42,379 bases of DNA, taken from positions 1 to 42,379 of the IMG/VR virus record IMGVR_UViG_3300024259_000006. One strand, given 5' to 3'. The first letter of the stretch is position 1; each line of letters opens with the position of its first letter. This document shows, piece by piece, positions 21,867 through 29,906 of this stretch. Source of the stretch: a virus. A program made the position numbers and the translations under genes. The notes beneath the pieces were generated by a model. That model made no database searches, was not told the origin of the DNA, and saw nothing but the letters and a program-made list of their open reading frames with translations.

Positions 21867-22254
21867 GGCGAGAGTTACTATTACTTTCTATGACAATGCT
21901 CCTGAAGAAGTTGAGTTATCGGAGTTCTTTTCCGGCGCTCTTGTTAATAGAGTAGGTGCTGCTGTTCAGAAAGCATATCAACAGAGAGTTACTAAGCAAC
22001 TTGTTCTTAGGAATAGAGCTAGAGTTACTGAGGATATGAAAGCGGAGAGGGAGAAGAAAGAGAAAGAGAAGAAGGATGAGATAGCTTTCATTAAGCAGAG
22101 TATGTTGAACTCTGAAGAACGTCTTGATGAACTTGATCCTAAGAGAGTAAAAGAAAGGGATCAAGCCTTAGAGAAGAGTAATATAACAGAAGCTCTACAG
22201 AAGCTCCGCGAGGGAGCTAGTGAAGTTACCATAGAGAAGAGAGAGGAAATTTAA
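21823..22254 (+). CDS. hypothetical highly charged coiled-coil protein (143 aa)
   Basis: No family recognised. About half of the central region (ERVEK-rich, for example AEREKKEKEKKDEIAF) is charged and likely coiled coil. It overlaps the zinc-ribbon gene before it and ends at the ATG of the scaffold gene, so it is probably an assembly factor. Confidence 0.65.
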   Translation: MNATSEDSLQQDSHKARVTITFYDNAPEEVELSEFFSGALVNRVGAAVQKAYQQRVTKQLVLRNRARVTEDMKAEREKKEKEKKDEIAFIKQSMLNSEERLDELDPKRVKERDQALEKSNITEALQKLREGASEVTIEKREEI

Positions 22255-22946
22255 TGTCTGAAGAGAAAAGCGAGAAAACAACTGAGGAACAGCTTAGCGA
22301 GTTGCGTGTAGAGTTGGAAGCTGCACAAAAGAAAGTTGATGAACATGCCGCTACGAATAGTACTCTTAAGGAGGAACTCACTCAGCAGCAGCTTAATACT
22401 CTGAGTGATCCTAATTATCTTGCTTACTTGTCTGAGTCCCAGGGAAAGGCCAGTTCTACAAGCGAGGATACAGACCTCGACGACCTGAATGGCGCTGAGC
22501 TTACTAGATATCTTAAGGATAGAGATGCTAACCTCGAAGCTAGAATGAAGGAGCATTTTTCCTCCGAGCTAGCTCAAAGAGATCAAACTATCTCTGCCCT
22601 TAGGAGTCAGAATGACCTGGAAGTTACAAAGGCACGCTTCTCTGATTTCGCTGAAGGACTTGAAGATCCTGCTTATAAAGCTAGAGCTATTGAGATTTCT
22701 AATGAGAACCCCAATTGGGGTGGCGTGCAGATTAGGAATCAAATGAAGCTTGAGGCTGACTCTAAGGCTCTGAAGGAACTCCAGAGTAAGGAAGAGAAAG
22801 CGGTAGAGGAAAAAGCTACAAAGAGTGAGAAGGGTGCTATAGCTGCTGTTATAGCCGAGAGTGAAGACTTGACTGGATTTGAAAAAGTCGTCAAAGCTAA
22901 TGAGCTTTGCGAACAAGGAAATGGTGTACTTGATAGGAAGGACTAA
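22254..22946 (+). CDS. putative scaffolding protein (230 aa)
   Basis: Acidic, helical, coiled-coil protein directly before the major capsid gene, with no hydrophobic core pattern (begins MSEEKSEKTTEEQLSELRVE). Position, composition and length fit phage scaffolding proteins that shape the procapsid and are then removed. No protease gene was found nearby. Confidence 0.75.
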   Translation: MSEEKSEKTTEEQLSELRVELEAAQKKVDEHAATNSTLKEELTQQQLNTLSDPNYLAYLSESQGKASSTSEDTDLDDLNGAELTRYLKDRDANLEARMKEHFSSELAQRDQTISALRSQNDLEVTKARFSDFAEGLEDPAYKARAIEISNENPNWGGVQIRNQMKLEADSKALKELQSKEEKAVEEKATKSEKGAIAAVIAESEDLTGFEKVVKANELCEQGNGVLDRKD

Positions 22947-22949
22947 ATA

Positions 22950-23951
22950 ATGCCTCCGAGCCTTACTAGGGTTTTTGATAACCTTTATGCAACTACTATT
23001 GAAATCCGTATGAAAGAGTTGCAGAATGTACTCTATGAGAGGAATCCTCTCTGGATGCATCTCAAAGCAGGTGGTAGTACTCAGCAGCAGAATGGTGGAG
23101 CTTTTATCCAGCATCCCTTGCAGTATGCTGAGAATAACTCTGTGACGTCTATTGGTAAAGCTGGTACTGTTGCTCTTAGTGATCCTGAGTTCTTGACTAA
23201 TGATAAGTGGGATTGGAAATATATCACTGGTCATATTATTCGGGACTTTACGGAGGAGCAGAAGAATTCGGGTACTGCTGCTAAGTTGAATCTTGTGGCG
23301 GCTAAGTTTGAGAATCTTAAGGATTCTTACGCGGATTACATGGAAGAGAAAGCCTTTGCTGATGGTACTGGTAATGGTGGACTTGATATTGGTGGTCTTG
23401 CACTTATTGTTGCGGATGATCCTACTACGGGAACTGTGGCGAATATCAATCGTGCCACTAACTCTTGGTGGAGGAATCAGACCACTAACATGACGGCTAT
23501 CTCAGTCTCGACTGGTCTCTTGGGTGAGATGGAAACTATGTTTAATGACTGTGGTAAGTTGTCTGGTGGAGCGCGGCGCTTCCCGGATATGATTACTACC
23601 ACGCAGAGTATTTATGAAACGTATAAGGCAGAAGCGCCTGAGATTTCCAGGATTCAGCTCTCTAAGGATGGTCCTTATGGTAAGCTGGTTGATCTTGGCT
23701 TTGGTGATGTAGCTTTTCGTGGTGTTCCGGTTATGTGGAGTCACAAGGCTCCTGCTGGTAAGATGTACTTCACGAATAGTTCTGTCCTTAAGTTTACTGT
23801 GGATGGGAATGCTGACTTTGCCTTGGGTGATTGGATTGCTATTCCTAATCAGCCCACGCGGAAAGTAGCTCACTCCCTTGTTGCAGGTAACTTGACCTGC
23901 TCTAATTGCGCCAAGAATGGCGTCCTCTTTAACATCGGTGATACCGCGTAG
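22950..23951 (+). CDS. major capsid protein (333 aa)
   Basis: HK97-fold-type coat protein by position and by motifs found in phage coat proteins: FIQHPLQYAENNSV, ADDPTTGTVANINRATNSWW, then DMITTTQSIYETY and VPVMWS. It follows the scaffold gene and precedes the decoration protein. Two cysteines near the C-terminus (LTCSNCA) are unusual for a coat protein. Confidence 0.88.
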   Translation: MPPSLTRVFDNLYATTIEIRMKELQNVLYERNPLWMHLKAGGSTQQQNGGAFIQHPLQYAENNSVTSIGKAGTVALSDPEFLTNDKWDWKYITGHIIRDFTEEQKNSGTAAKLNLVAAKFENLKDSYADYMEEKAFADGTGNGGLDIGGLALIVADDPTTGTVANINRATNSWWRNQTTNMTAISVSTGLLGEMETMFNDCGKLSGGARRFPDMITTTQSIYETYKAEAPEISRIQLSKDGPYGKLVDLGFGDVAFRGVPVMWSHKAPAGKMYFTNSSVLKFTVDGNADFALGDWIAIPNQPTRKVAHSLVAGNLTCSNCAKNGVLFNIGDTA

Positions 23952-23965
23952 AAAGGAGTAGGACA

Positions 23966-24727
23966 ATGAGTAAGACCTATTATAGCAATCCTAGAGTTCT
24001 TGACGGTGCTTCTACTCCTCCTGAGTTTGGCCTGCATGATACGGCTACAGCTCTGGAAGGTATGAAAGTTGGTACTCGTATTCGTGATGGCGAGCGGACT
24101 TTCTTTCTCGCTAAAGCGGGTGCTGCTCTTGATGCTGGTAAACTGCTTGAGAGTGCTGTCTTTGGTGGTGCCGCTACTGCTGCACAGGTTGATCTTACTG
24201 TTGCTGCTGGTGCCGTTGGTGATACTACCATTACCGTTACGGTAGCCAATAGTCAGGCTAAGGATCTCTTTGCTGAGGGTTATGTTAGCATTGTGAGTGA
24301 TACTAATGCTCATGGCGCTGGGCAGAACTTTAAGGTTAAGAGTCACGCTGCTCTGACTGCTACTGCTTTGCCTCTTGAAGTTTATGATGGTGTTGGACTT
24401 GCCTTTACTGCTGATTGTAAAGCTTCTCTGCAAGTTAACCCCTTTATGAATGTTAAGGAGACAGCAGTTACTACGGCAGTAGGTTTCCCGGTTGGTGTTC
24501 CCCTTGTTGATGTAGCCAGTGGTTCTTACTTCTGGTGCCAAACTTGGGGTCCGGCAACTGTTTGGACTTCTTCTACTGTGACTAAGGATAGTCGGATGGA
24601 TCGTTCTCTTACCGCTGGTCAGAGTGTTACCCGTGGCGCTAATACTGTTGTTAGTGCTATTGGTAACTCTATCCAGGCCGGTAGCGCGAATGATTATCCT
24701 CTCATGAATCTCACACTCTTCCCGTAA
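23966..24727 (+). CDS. putative capsid decoration or head-fibre protein (253 aa)
   Basis: Follows the coat gene with a good ribosome site (AAGGAG). Ala/Thr/Val-rich, beta-strand-like (AAQVDLTVAAGAVGDTTITV) and with few charged residues, as expected of an exposed capsid protein. RTFFLAKAGAALDAGKLLES is a segment seen in phage proteins encoded right after the coat gene. Confidence 0.7.
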   Translation: MSKTYYSNPRVLDGASTPPEFGLHDTATALEGMKVGTRIRDGERTFFLAKAGAALDAGKLLESAVFGGAATAAQVDLTVAAGAVGDTTITVTVANSQAKDLFAEGYVSIVSDTNAHGAGQNFKVKSHAALTATALPLEVYDGVGLAFTADCKASLQVNPFMNVKETAVTTAVGFPVGVPLVDVASGSYFWCQTWGPATVWTSSTVTKDSRMDRSLTAGQSVTRGANTVVSAIGNSIQAGSANDYPLMNLTLFP

Positions 24728-24737
24728 GGGATACTTT

Positions 24738-24797
24738 GGGTAGCTCTGGGGGGTTCTTACCTTTTCCAGCCCTCTGGGGCTACCCGCTACCTTTTCA
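24738..24797 (+). terminator. possible partial terminator after the capsid genes
   Basis: GGGTAGC (24738-24744) can pair with GCTACCC (24779-24785), with GC-rich internal pairing, followed shortly by CCTTTTC. The long loop and short T-run make it a weak terminator that would reduce expression of downstream tail genes relative to capsid genes. Confidence 0.45.
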
Positions 24798-24809
24798 TAG
24801 GAAAACACG

Positions 24810-25031
24810 ATGCTCAAGATTACAAAGTTCATTCGAGAAGTATGCCGCGGTAATAATAACTGTTTTGAGAAGGTTGTTCAGGATGATGATACTTCCGGTA
24901 TTCCTTCTGATTCTCCTTCTAAGGCGCAAGTTAGATACCAGAGCACTGATACATCCTGGTGGTTTTACAGCATGGATGCTACCGCCTGGCTTCCCCTGAA
25001 TGACGACGCTAAGACTCTTTATGATGCTTAG
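24810..25031 (+). CDS. hypothetical head-region protein (73 aa)
   Basis: No family recognised. Chosen over a competing frame because it has a regular composition (MLKITKFIREVCRGNNNCFE ... WWFYSMDATAWLPLNDDA) and abuts the next gene. Ribosome site is weak (TAGGAAAA). Confidence 0.6.
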   Translation: MLKITKFIREVCRGNNNCFEKVVQDDDTSGIPSDSPSKAQVRYQSTDTSWWFYSMDATAWLPLNDDAKTLYDA

Positions 25032-25041
25032 GGATTAAGAA

Positions 25042-25374
25042 ATGGCTAAGGGACGAAATAGTATATACATGATGGGTCTTGGTGACAAGCACTCTCATGG
25101 TATAACTACTACCGGAACCTCGGATATTATCCCGGCTAATATTAATAGGCAGATGTTGATAATCCAAAATATCTCTGCTGTTAGAGTCTCCATGAACTTA
25201 GGAGCTACTGCTGAGAAGAATAAGGGGATTGTCTTAGAGCCTGCTGTTGGTGGGAGGATTAGCTCTACTTCCTCCTATGAGCTTTCCGCTAGGCGCGGGA
25301 ATCTTTTCCTTGGGATTATCAAGGGAATTGCTGACTCTGGTACTGCTACAGTTAGAGTTATTGAAGGTCTTTAA
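25042..25374 (+). CDS. structural protein, duplicated family copy 1 (110 aa)
   Basis: Beta-rich small protein (MAKGRNSIYMMG ... INRQMLIIQNISAVRVSMNL ... KGIVLEP). The next gene encodes a homologue of exactly the same length with the same landmarks, so this is a tandem duplication. Probably a head or head-tail surface protein; its precise role is unknown. Confidence 0.75.
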   Translation: MAKGRNSIYMMGLGDKHSHGITTTGTSDIIPANINRQMLIIQNISAVRVSMNLGATAEKNKGIVLEPAVGGRISSTSSYELSARRGNLFLGIIKGIADSGTATVRVIEGL

Positions 25375-25392
25375 CCTTTTAAGGTAAGTAAG

Positions 25393-25725
25393 ATGGCTAA
25401 AGCTAGAGATCGTAAGTTTATGATGGGTAAGGTTACTCATACTAAACCTACCATTGCAGTTACGGATACAGAACTCCTTGCAGAGAATGTAGATAGACAA
25501 TGGGTTCTTATTCAGAATATCACAGCGGCTAGGATCTCCATTAGCTTTGATGGTGCTGCTTCTGCTGGTACTGGGATTGTGCTAGAGCCTGTTAATGCTG
25601 GTGGACAGATTACTGAGGCTAGTGTTTTTGAAATGTCACAAGGGTTGGGTAATCTTTCCCTTGGTGCTATTAACGCTGTTTCCGCACTTGGGAATGTTCT
25701 TCCTCTTGTGTCTGAGGGTGAGTAA
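25393..25725 (+). CDS. structural protein, duplicated family copy 2 (110 aa)
   Basis: Paralogue of the preceding gene: MAKARDRKFMMG, VDRQWVLIQNITAARISISF, GTGIVLEP line up with MAKGRNSIYMMG, INRQMLIIQNISAVRVSMNL, NKGIVLEP. The DNA is well diverged, so the duplication is old and both copies are probably functional. Confidence 0.75.
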   Translation: MAKARDRKFMMGKVTHTKPTIAVTDTELLAENVDRQWVLIQNITAARISISFDGAASAGTGIVLEPVNAGGQITEASVFEMSQGLGNLSLGAINAVSALGNVLPLVSEGE

Positions 25726-25726
25726 G

Positions 25727-26242
25727 ATGGTTGACTCAAACTTTGTGCAGCAAGCACTCCTTGCTACTACTGCTAAGGAGGTCGCGGAAACTGAGCATCA
25801 TCTTCATAATAGAGAAAGGTGGTTTGGTTTAGCTGGTACCCCCTCTGCAACTCACGGAGGGGATGAAGCTACCCTTCTTCCTTATCAAGCTACTTCCGGT
25901 AATGCGGATTTTGGTACTGAGATTCTTCTCCTTGGGATAGATGATACTCCTGCTATTTCTGGAATGACTAGATTCGATGCCCATAGACTTATGGTAGAAG
26001 CAGCTTCTAATGCTAACCCTTTTATCATTAGACTCATCACTGGCTCTGATACAGTTGGTGCTGCTGAAGCTGCTGGAGACTACACAGACTTTATGATTAC
26101 AGATGCTAGGAAAGGCTCCCCTGTTGATATTATTGACACTAGGGGATATTGTAATGTTGATAAAGTCTGGCTTAAGGTTATGAATGCTACAAATGGCGCA
26201 ACTATCGACTTCTTCATTGGTATCCATGAGTACGAGGTATAG
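25727..26242 (+). CDS. hypothetical structural protein (171 aa)
   Basis: Start at ATG 25727 with GAGGGTGAG upstream; the open frame extends further back but inside the previous gene. Contains EILLLGIDDTPAISGMTRFD and a beta-rich C-terminus (VDKVWLKVMNATNGATIDFF). No family recognised; likely part of the capsid or connector by position. Confidence 0.7.
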   Translation: MVDSNFVQQALLATTAKEVAETEHHLHNRERWFGLAGTPSATHGGDEATLLPYQATSGNADFGTEILLLGIDDTPAISGMTRFDAHRLMVEAASNANPFIIRLITGSDTVGAAEAAGDYTDFMITDARKGSPVDIIDTRGYCNVDKVWLKVMNATNGATIDFFIGIHEYEV

Positions 26243-26250
26243 AGGTTACT

Positions 26251-27876
26251 ATGGCTAATGAGATTCAATTCACTTATCCTGCTGGCTCTACTCTTTACTT
26301 TAGAGTAAGAGCAGCTGATGGGGATGTTTGGAATACCTCTGGCGCTGCCTTTGAAGATTGGGCTGGTGGGAATGTTACAGACTATGATGTAGCTCTTGTC
26401 GATGAAGATGGGGGTTATTATGTTGGTGATTTTCCTGCTAGTATAAGTGCGGGATTTTATACTACTCAAGTCTTTCTCCAAGCTGGCGGGAGTCCTGCTG
26501 TTGGGGATCTTCCTATTGGTGAAGAGTTTAACTTTGCGTGGGATGGTACTAATAAGCAATTTGTTATTAATGAAGATGGACTTGTGGATGTAGGTGCTAT
26601 TGAGGGTACTCAGGCTTCTACTCTTATTGACGTAGCTACTTCCTCTAGAGCTGTCCCTTCTGACGTAACTACGGCGCATTCTACTACAGATACTCTTATA
26701 GGTACTACTGAGAGTAATATCCGTGGATCAGATAATGACGATCTTAAGGATATCTCAGATCAGCTTGATGCTATCTCCCCCCCTTCTGTTATTGCTGCTG
26801 CTGTCTGGGATCTTGATATTTCTACTAAGACTATCTCTGGCATAGCTGGAGAGAGACTTAACGCTGCTGCTACCTGTGCGGGAATTGGTGCTTCTACTGG
26901 AACTATTACAGTTCAAAGTCTCTCCCTTACGCCCCTGGATGGCGCGATTGTTTGGCTCACAACAGATGCTGGTGGGTCAAATAGAGTTGCGGGCTTCAAG
27001 ACTTCTAACTCCTCCGGCATAGTAACCTTCCTCGTGGATGCCTCCACTACTTACTACATTTGGAGTAAACTCGATGATTATCTTGACGTAAGCGCACAGA
27101 GTTGGGATACAAGTGCTACCCTTACTGCTGATGTAGCTATGACTGCTACCTCTGTCCCAACTGACAGTATCCCGAAGATGACCCTCTCCGAGCTACGCGA
27201 GGAAGTAAGACTTGTCCTGGGTAGGAACTCAAGTGGTGGAATAGAAAGCTTCGCTGATTCTCGTATTGATAAGTTCATCAACTTCGGGCAAAGGCGAGTT
27301 GCTGATGCCTTTACTTTCGAGGAAATGCTCTTTGTTTACTCTTGTACGGTAACTGCTTCTCAGAAGGAGTATCTCTATCCTGATAACATGAAGGATATTT
27401 ATGATCTTGTTATGCATGATGGGACTAATTCCCGGAAGTTGACCTACTTGAATACGCGGGAGTTTGATACCGTTATCGCAAAGCCGGATGAGTATGCTGA
27501 GAAACGCTCAACTTGGTATGTTGATTATGGTACTATGTTTGAACTCTATCCTATCCCGGATGCCGCGTATACTCTCATCATGCGGGCCTCTACCTACCCT
27601 AGTGATCTTATAGAGGATACTGAAACATCTGCTCTTAATAGGAAGGATCAACTCCTTATAGCTCTTGCTGTTGCAGAAGGACTTGATGCTCTCTTCGAGG
27701 AGGATAGAGCTACCTTCTGGAGAAAAAAAGCAGAAGGACTTATGCAAGTTGCTGTCGCGACAAATAAGAATCTCGGGGATTGGACTCCGGTTTCCCGAGG
27801 ATTCGTGAATACCTTCAATGCTTCAACTTCTGGTCTTGATGCTACAAGCCCTTGGACTCCTTATAATAGGACATAA
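26251..27876 (+). CDS. composite structural protein: fibre-like N-terminus plus head-tail adaptor-like C-terminus (541 aa)
   Basis: Two parts. Residues about 1-305 are beta-rich with motifs of phage fibre or baseplate proteins (VRAADGDVWN, IAAAVWDLDISTKTISG) and an Ig-like or carboxypeptidase-regulatory-like segment (LTPLDGAIVWLTTDAGGSNR). Residues about 310-541 resemble podovirus connector/adaptor proteins: MTLSELREEVRLVLG, RIDKFINFGQRRVADAF, FELYPIPDAAYTLIMRA, DQLLIALAVAEGL. The two usually occur on separate proteins, so this is probably a fusion. The adaptor part would sit under the portal ring. Confidence 0.65.
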   Translation: MANEIQFTYPAGSTLYFRVRAADGDVWNTSGAAFEDWAGGNVTDYDVALVDEDGGYYVGDFPASISAGFYTTQVFLQAGGSPAVGDLPIGEEFNFAWDGTNKQFVINEDGLVDVGAIEGTQASTLIDVATSSRAVPSDVTTAHSTTDTLIGTTESNIRGSDNDDLKDISDQLDAISPPSVIAAAVWDLDISTKTISGIAGERLNAAATCAGIGASTGTITVQSLSLTPLDGAIVWLTTDAGGSNRVAGFKTSNSSGIVTFLVDASTTYYIWSKLDDYLDVSAQSWDTSATLTADVAMTATSVPTDSIPKMTLSELREEVRLVLGRNSSGGIESFADSRIDKFINFGQRRVADAFTFEEMLFVYSCTVTASQKEYLYPDNMKDIYDLVMHDGTNSRKLTYLNTREFDTVIAKPDEYAEKRSTWYVDYGTMFELYPIPDAAYTLIMRASTYPSDLIEDTETSALNRKDQLLIALAVAEGLDALFEEDRATFWRKKAEGLMQVAVATNKNLGDWTPVSRGFVNTFNASTSGLDATSPWTPYNRT

Positions 27877-27878
27877 AG

Positions 27879-28817
27879 ATGGCTGGTAGATGCCTTAATG
27901 TTATAACAGGACTTGATCCCTCTTGGAGTTTACAGAGTAACGCTCTCGCGGCCTGTGCTCTTACAACTCCTGGGGTTGATCCTGATTGGAGTCTGCTGAC
28001 GTTTGAGAAGTTTGATTGCGGAGTTGCGTGCTCCACGAATAAGTGTAATGCCTGTGAAGTTCCTATTCCTGATACGCTTTATGTTACACTCTCTGGGCAG
28101 ACTGGTAATTTCGCGCCCGCGAATGGAACTCATACAGTCCCTTGGAGTATTAACTGCACTTGGACTCTTCCTATAAGTGGCACTACTCTTGCTGTTACGT
28201 TATCTTACTTAGCTAACTTCTGGACTATTGTTGTTCTTGATAGTGTGGATTCCTCTACTAATACTTTTATCGGACCCAATACTCCTTGTAATCCTGCTAC
28301 CCCCGGTGGAGCTGGTGGAGGTGGCGGAGGTTATGAACCTGGAACTCCTGGTGGTGGAACTACTACAGTTGATGAGGTAGAACCTACCTCTGCCCCTACT
28401 GCTGCTCCTACAAGCCCGCCTACTGTTCCTCCTACTATAGCGCCTACTTCTCCTATTATTAATACTTGTAATACTTGTGATCCTAAGATTCCTGACACTA
28501 TTACAGCTACCTTCTCTGGTCTTGGCGGTTCTTTTGCTGTAGCTAACGGCGTACAGGAATTAGATTGGGTTGGTGGATGTACTTGGGAAAACCTCACAGG
28601 GGTTCCTGGTTATTATATCGTTCTAACTTATAGTGTAGGTCGTTGGCGGGTAGAATTGCAAAGTGCCGTCTCAGGACCACTCTGTTCTAAGTCTTGGGTT
28701 GGTAGTGCAGCACTTTGTGATATAGATGATACTTATGCGGAAGATCTTTGTAATGATGATGATTGTAGTCCTAGTTGTGCTTTATCTGTAGGTGCTACTT
28801 GTGTTGTTTCTACTTAG
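27879..28817 (+). CDS. cysteine-rich surface protein with two repeated domains and a Thr-Pro linker (312 aa)
   Basis: Two homologous domains (about 56-135 and 197-275). Each begins with a CxxC (CNACE, CNTCD), continues PDTLYVTLSGQTGNF or PDTITATFSGLGGSF, then an AnG, and a CTW. The linker (140-192) has Gly runs and a Thr/Pro-rich part (APTSPPTVPPTIAPTSP), a pattern typical of flexible, often glycosylated spacers. It is encoded immediately before the glycosyltransferases. It could be a virion adhesin; no family is recognised. Confidence 0.65.
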   Translation: MAGRCLNVITGLDPSWSLQSNALAACALTTPGVDPDWSLLTFEKFDCGVACSTNKCNACEVPIPDTLYVTLSGQTGNFAPANGTHTVPWSINCTWTLPISGTTLAVTLSYLANFWTIVVLDSVDSSTNTFIGPNTPCNPATPGGAGGGGGGYEPGTPGGGTTTVDEVEPTSAPTAAPTSPPTVPPTIAPTSPIINTCNTCDPKIPDTITATFSGLGGSFAVANGVQELDWVGGCTWENLTGVPGYYIVLTYSVGRWRVELQSAVSGPLCSKSWVGSAALCDIDDTYAEDLCNDDDCSPSCALSVGATCVVST

Positions 28818-28832
28818 GAAAAGGAAAAGGTG

Positions 28833-29906
28833 ATGATTAGGAGATGTTGGAAAGGATTCTTTCTTAAGGAAGAAGGGGATACTACCTTCTGTAAGTTCTC
28901 TGGGAAGTATATAGATCCCGCTGAGTGTCTTACTTGTAAGAGTTCTGTGGGGTTTATTAGAACTGAGGATATTAAGGCTGATTCCTCTAAGCCTACAGTT
29001 GTCTTTGTGTGCGATAGACCCGGGTGGACCTTTGATTTAGTTTCTAATAACATTGCTAAAGCTATCTCTTCCTTTTGTACGGTTAAGATTATTTGTCAGA
29101 CAGACCCTATGTTTATTCGGGATCTTCAGCAAGAAGCTGATCTCTGGTTCTTTCATAATATCCTCCCCGCTGAGACAGCTCAGAAGGATAATTATATTGT
29201 CAAGATAGCTGGGCAGAGAAGTCTTGATATGTACCTTAAGAAGGGTGGGTATGGTAGGGAAGCACTTAGGACTGTTCTTGATGGTAGGCATGTTGTAGCT
29301 CTTTCCGCGGGTTTAGCTTCTCAAGTAGAAGACCTAGCCGAGAGTGTTACTATCATCCCTAATGGTCTTGATATTGATACCTTTAAGAGAACTAGGAAAA
29401 CAGAGATAGCTCCCTTTACTATAGGATTCGCTGGGAATATCACAGGAGTTAAGAAGCTAGCTTATAAGGGTTTCCCTTATGTTTCTATTATCTGTGATGA
29501 AGAGAATATAAAGCTACGTCCAGCTATCTACAACGAGAGAACTAATAAGCCTACTGTTACTTATAACGAGATGCCGAGATTTTATAATAACATCTCTTGC
29601 CTTGTTCATCCTTCTGTTGGGGAAGGGAGTAGTAACGTAATCATGGAAGCCCTAGCTTCAGGGACTCCAGTTATTACCACTAAGGTTGGGTACCACGGTG
29701 AGATGCTGAAGAGTTTTAAGAATGTTATCTTTATCAAACGTTCCCTAGAGGAGATAAGGGGAGCAGTTAAGTTCCTAGCTAATAACCCTAAGATAGCTCG
29801 AAGTATTGGTGATGCTGGTAGAAAGTTTGCGGAGAAGCATCATAACCTACATAAGCTAACCCCACTCTGGAAGAATGTTATTCTAACTGCCTTGGAGGAC
29901 AACTAA
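28833..29906 (+). CDS. GT4-type glycosyltransferase with N-terminal Cys module (357 aa)
   Basis: Transfers a sugar from a nucleotide donor with retention. Two-lobed GT-B fold: VTIIPNGLDIDTFK (about 172-185), IGFAGNITG, and the donor site HPSVGEGSSNVIMEALASG with E264 and E272 (E-x7-E). The first 40 residues form a separate module: C5, C20, C32 and C35, with RCWKGFFLK and FCKFSGK. The same module starts the glycosyltransferase at 31502. Start at ATG 28833 with AAGGTG upstream. Confidence 0.82.
   Translation: MIRRCWKGFFLKEEGDTTFCKFSGKYIDPAECLTCKSSVGFIRTEDIKADSSKPTVVFVCDRPGWTFDLVSNNIAKAISSFCTVKIICQTDPMFIRDLQQEADLWFFHNILPAETAQKDNYIVKIAGQRSLDMYLKKGGYGREALRTVLDGRHVVALSAGLASQVEDLAESVTIIPNGLDIDTFKRTRKTEIAPFTIGFAGNITGVKKLAYKGFPYVSIICDEENIKLRPAIYNERTNKPTVTYNEMPRFYNNISCLVHPSVGEGSSNVIMEALASGTPVITTKVGYHGEMLKSFKNVIFIKRSLEEIRGAVKFLANNPKIARSIGDAGRKFAEKHHNLHKLTPLWKNVILTALEDN

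Noticed and set aside
22569-23234. 221-aa leftward ORF opposite scaffold and capsid genes
   Set aside because: Antisense shadow; the scaffold and coat genes on the other strand have proper order, starts and composition.
23870-24832. 320-aa leftward ORF opposite the decoration protein gene
   Set aside because: Long but Ser/Thr/Asn-rich antisense shadow of a strongly coding gene with a good ribosome site; no leftward promoter or neighbours.
24736-24999. 87-aa rightward ORF after the decoration protein gene
   Set aside because: Begins inside the hairpin region, lacks a ribosome site and competes with the better 73-aa frame starting at 24810.
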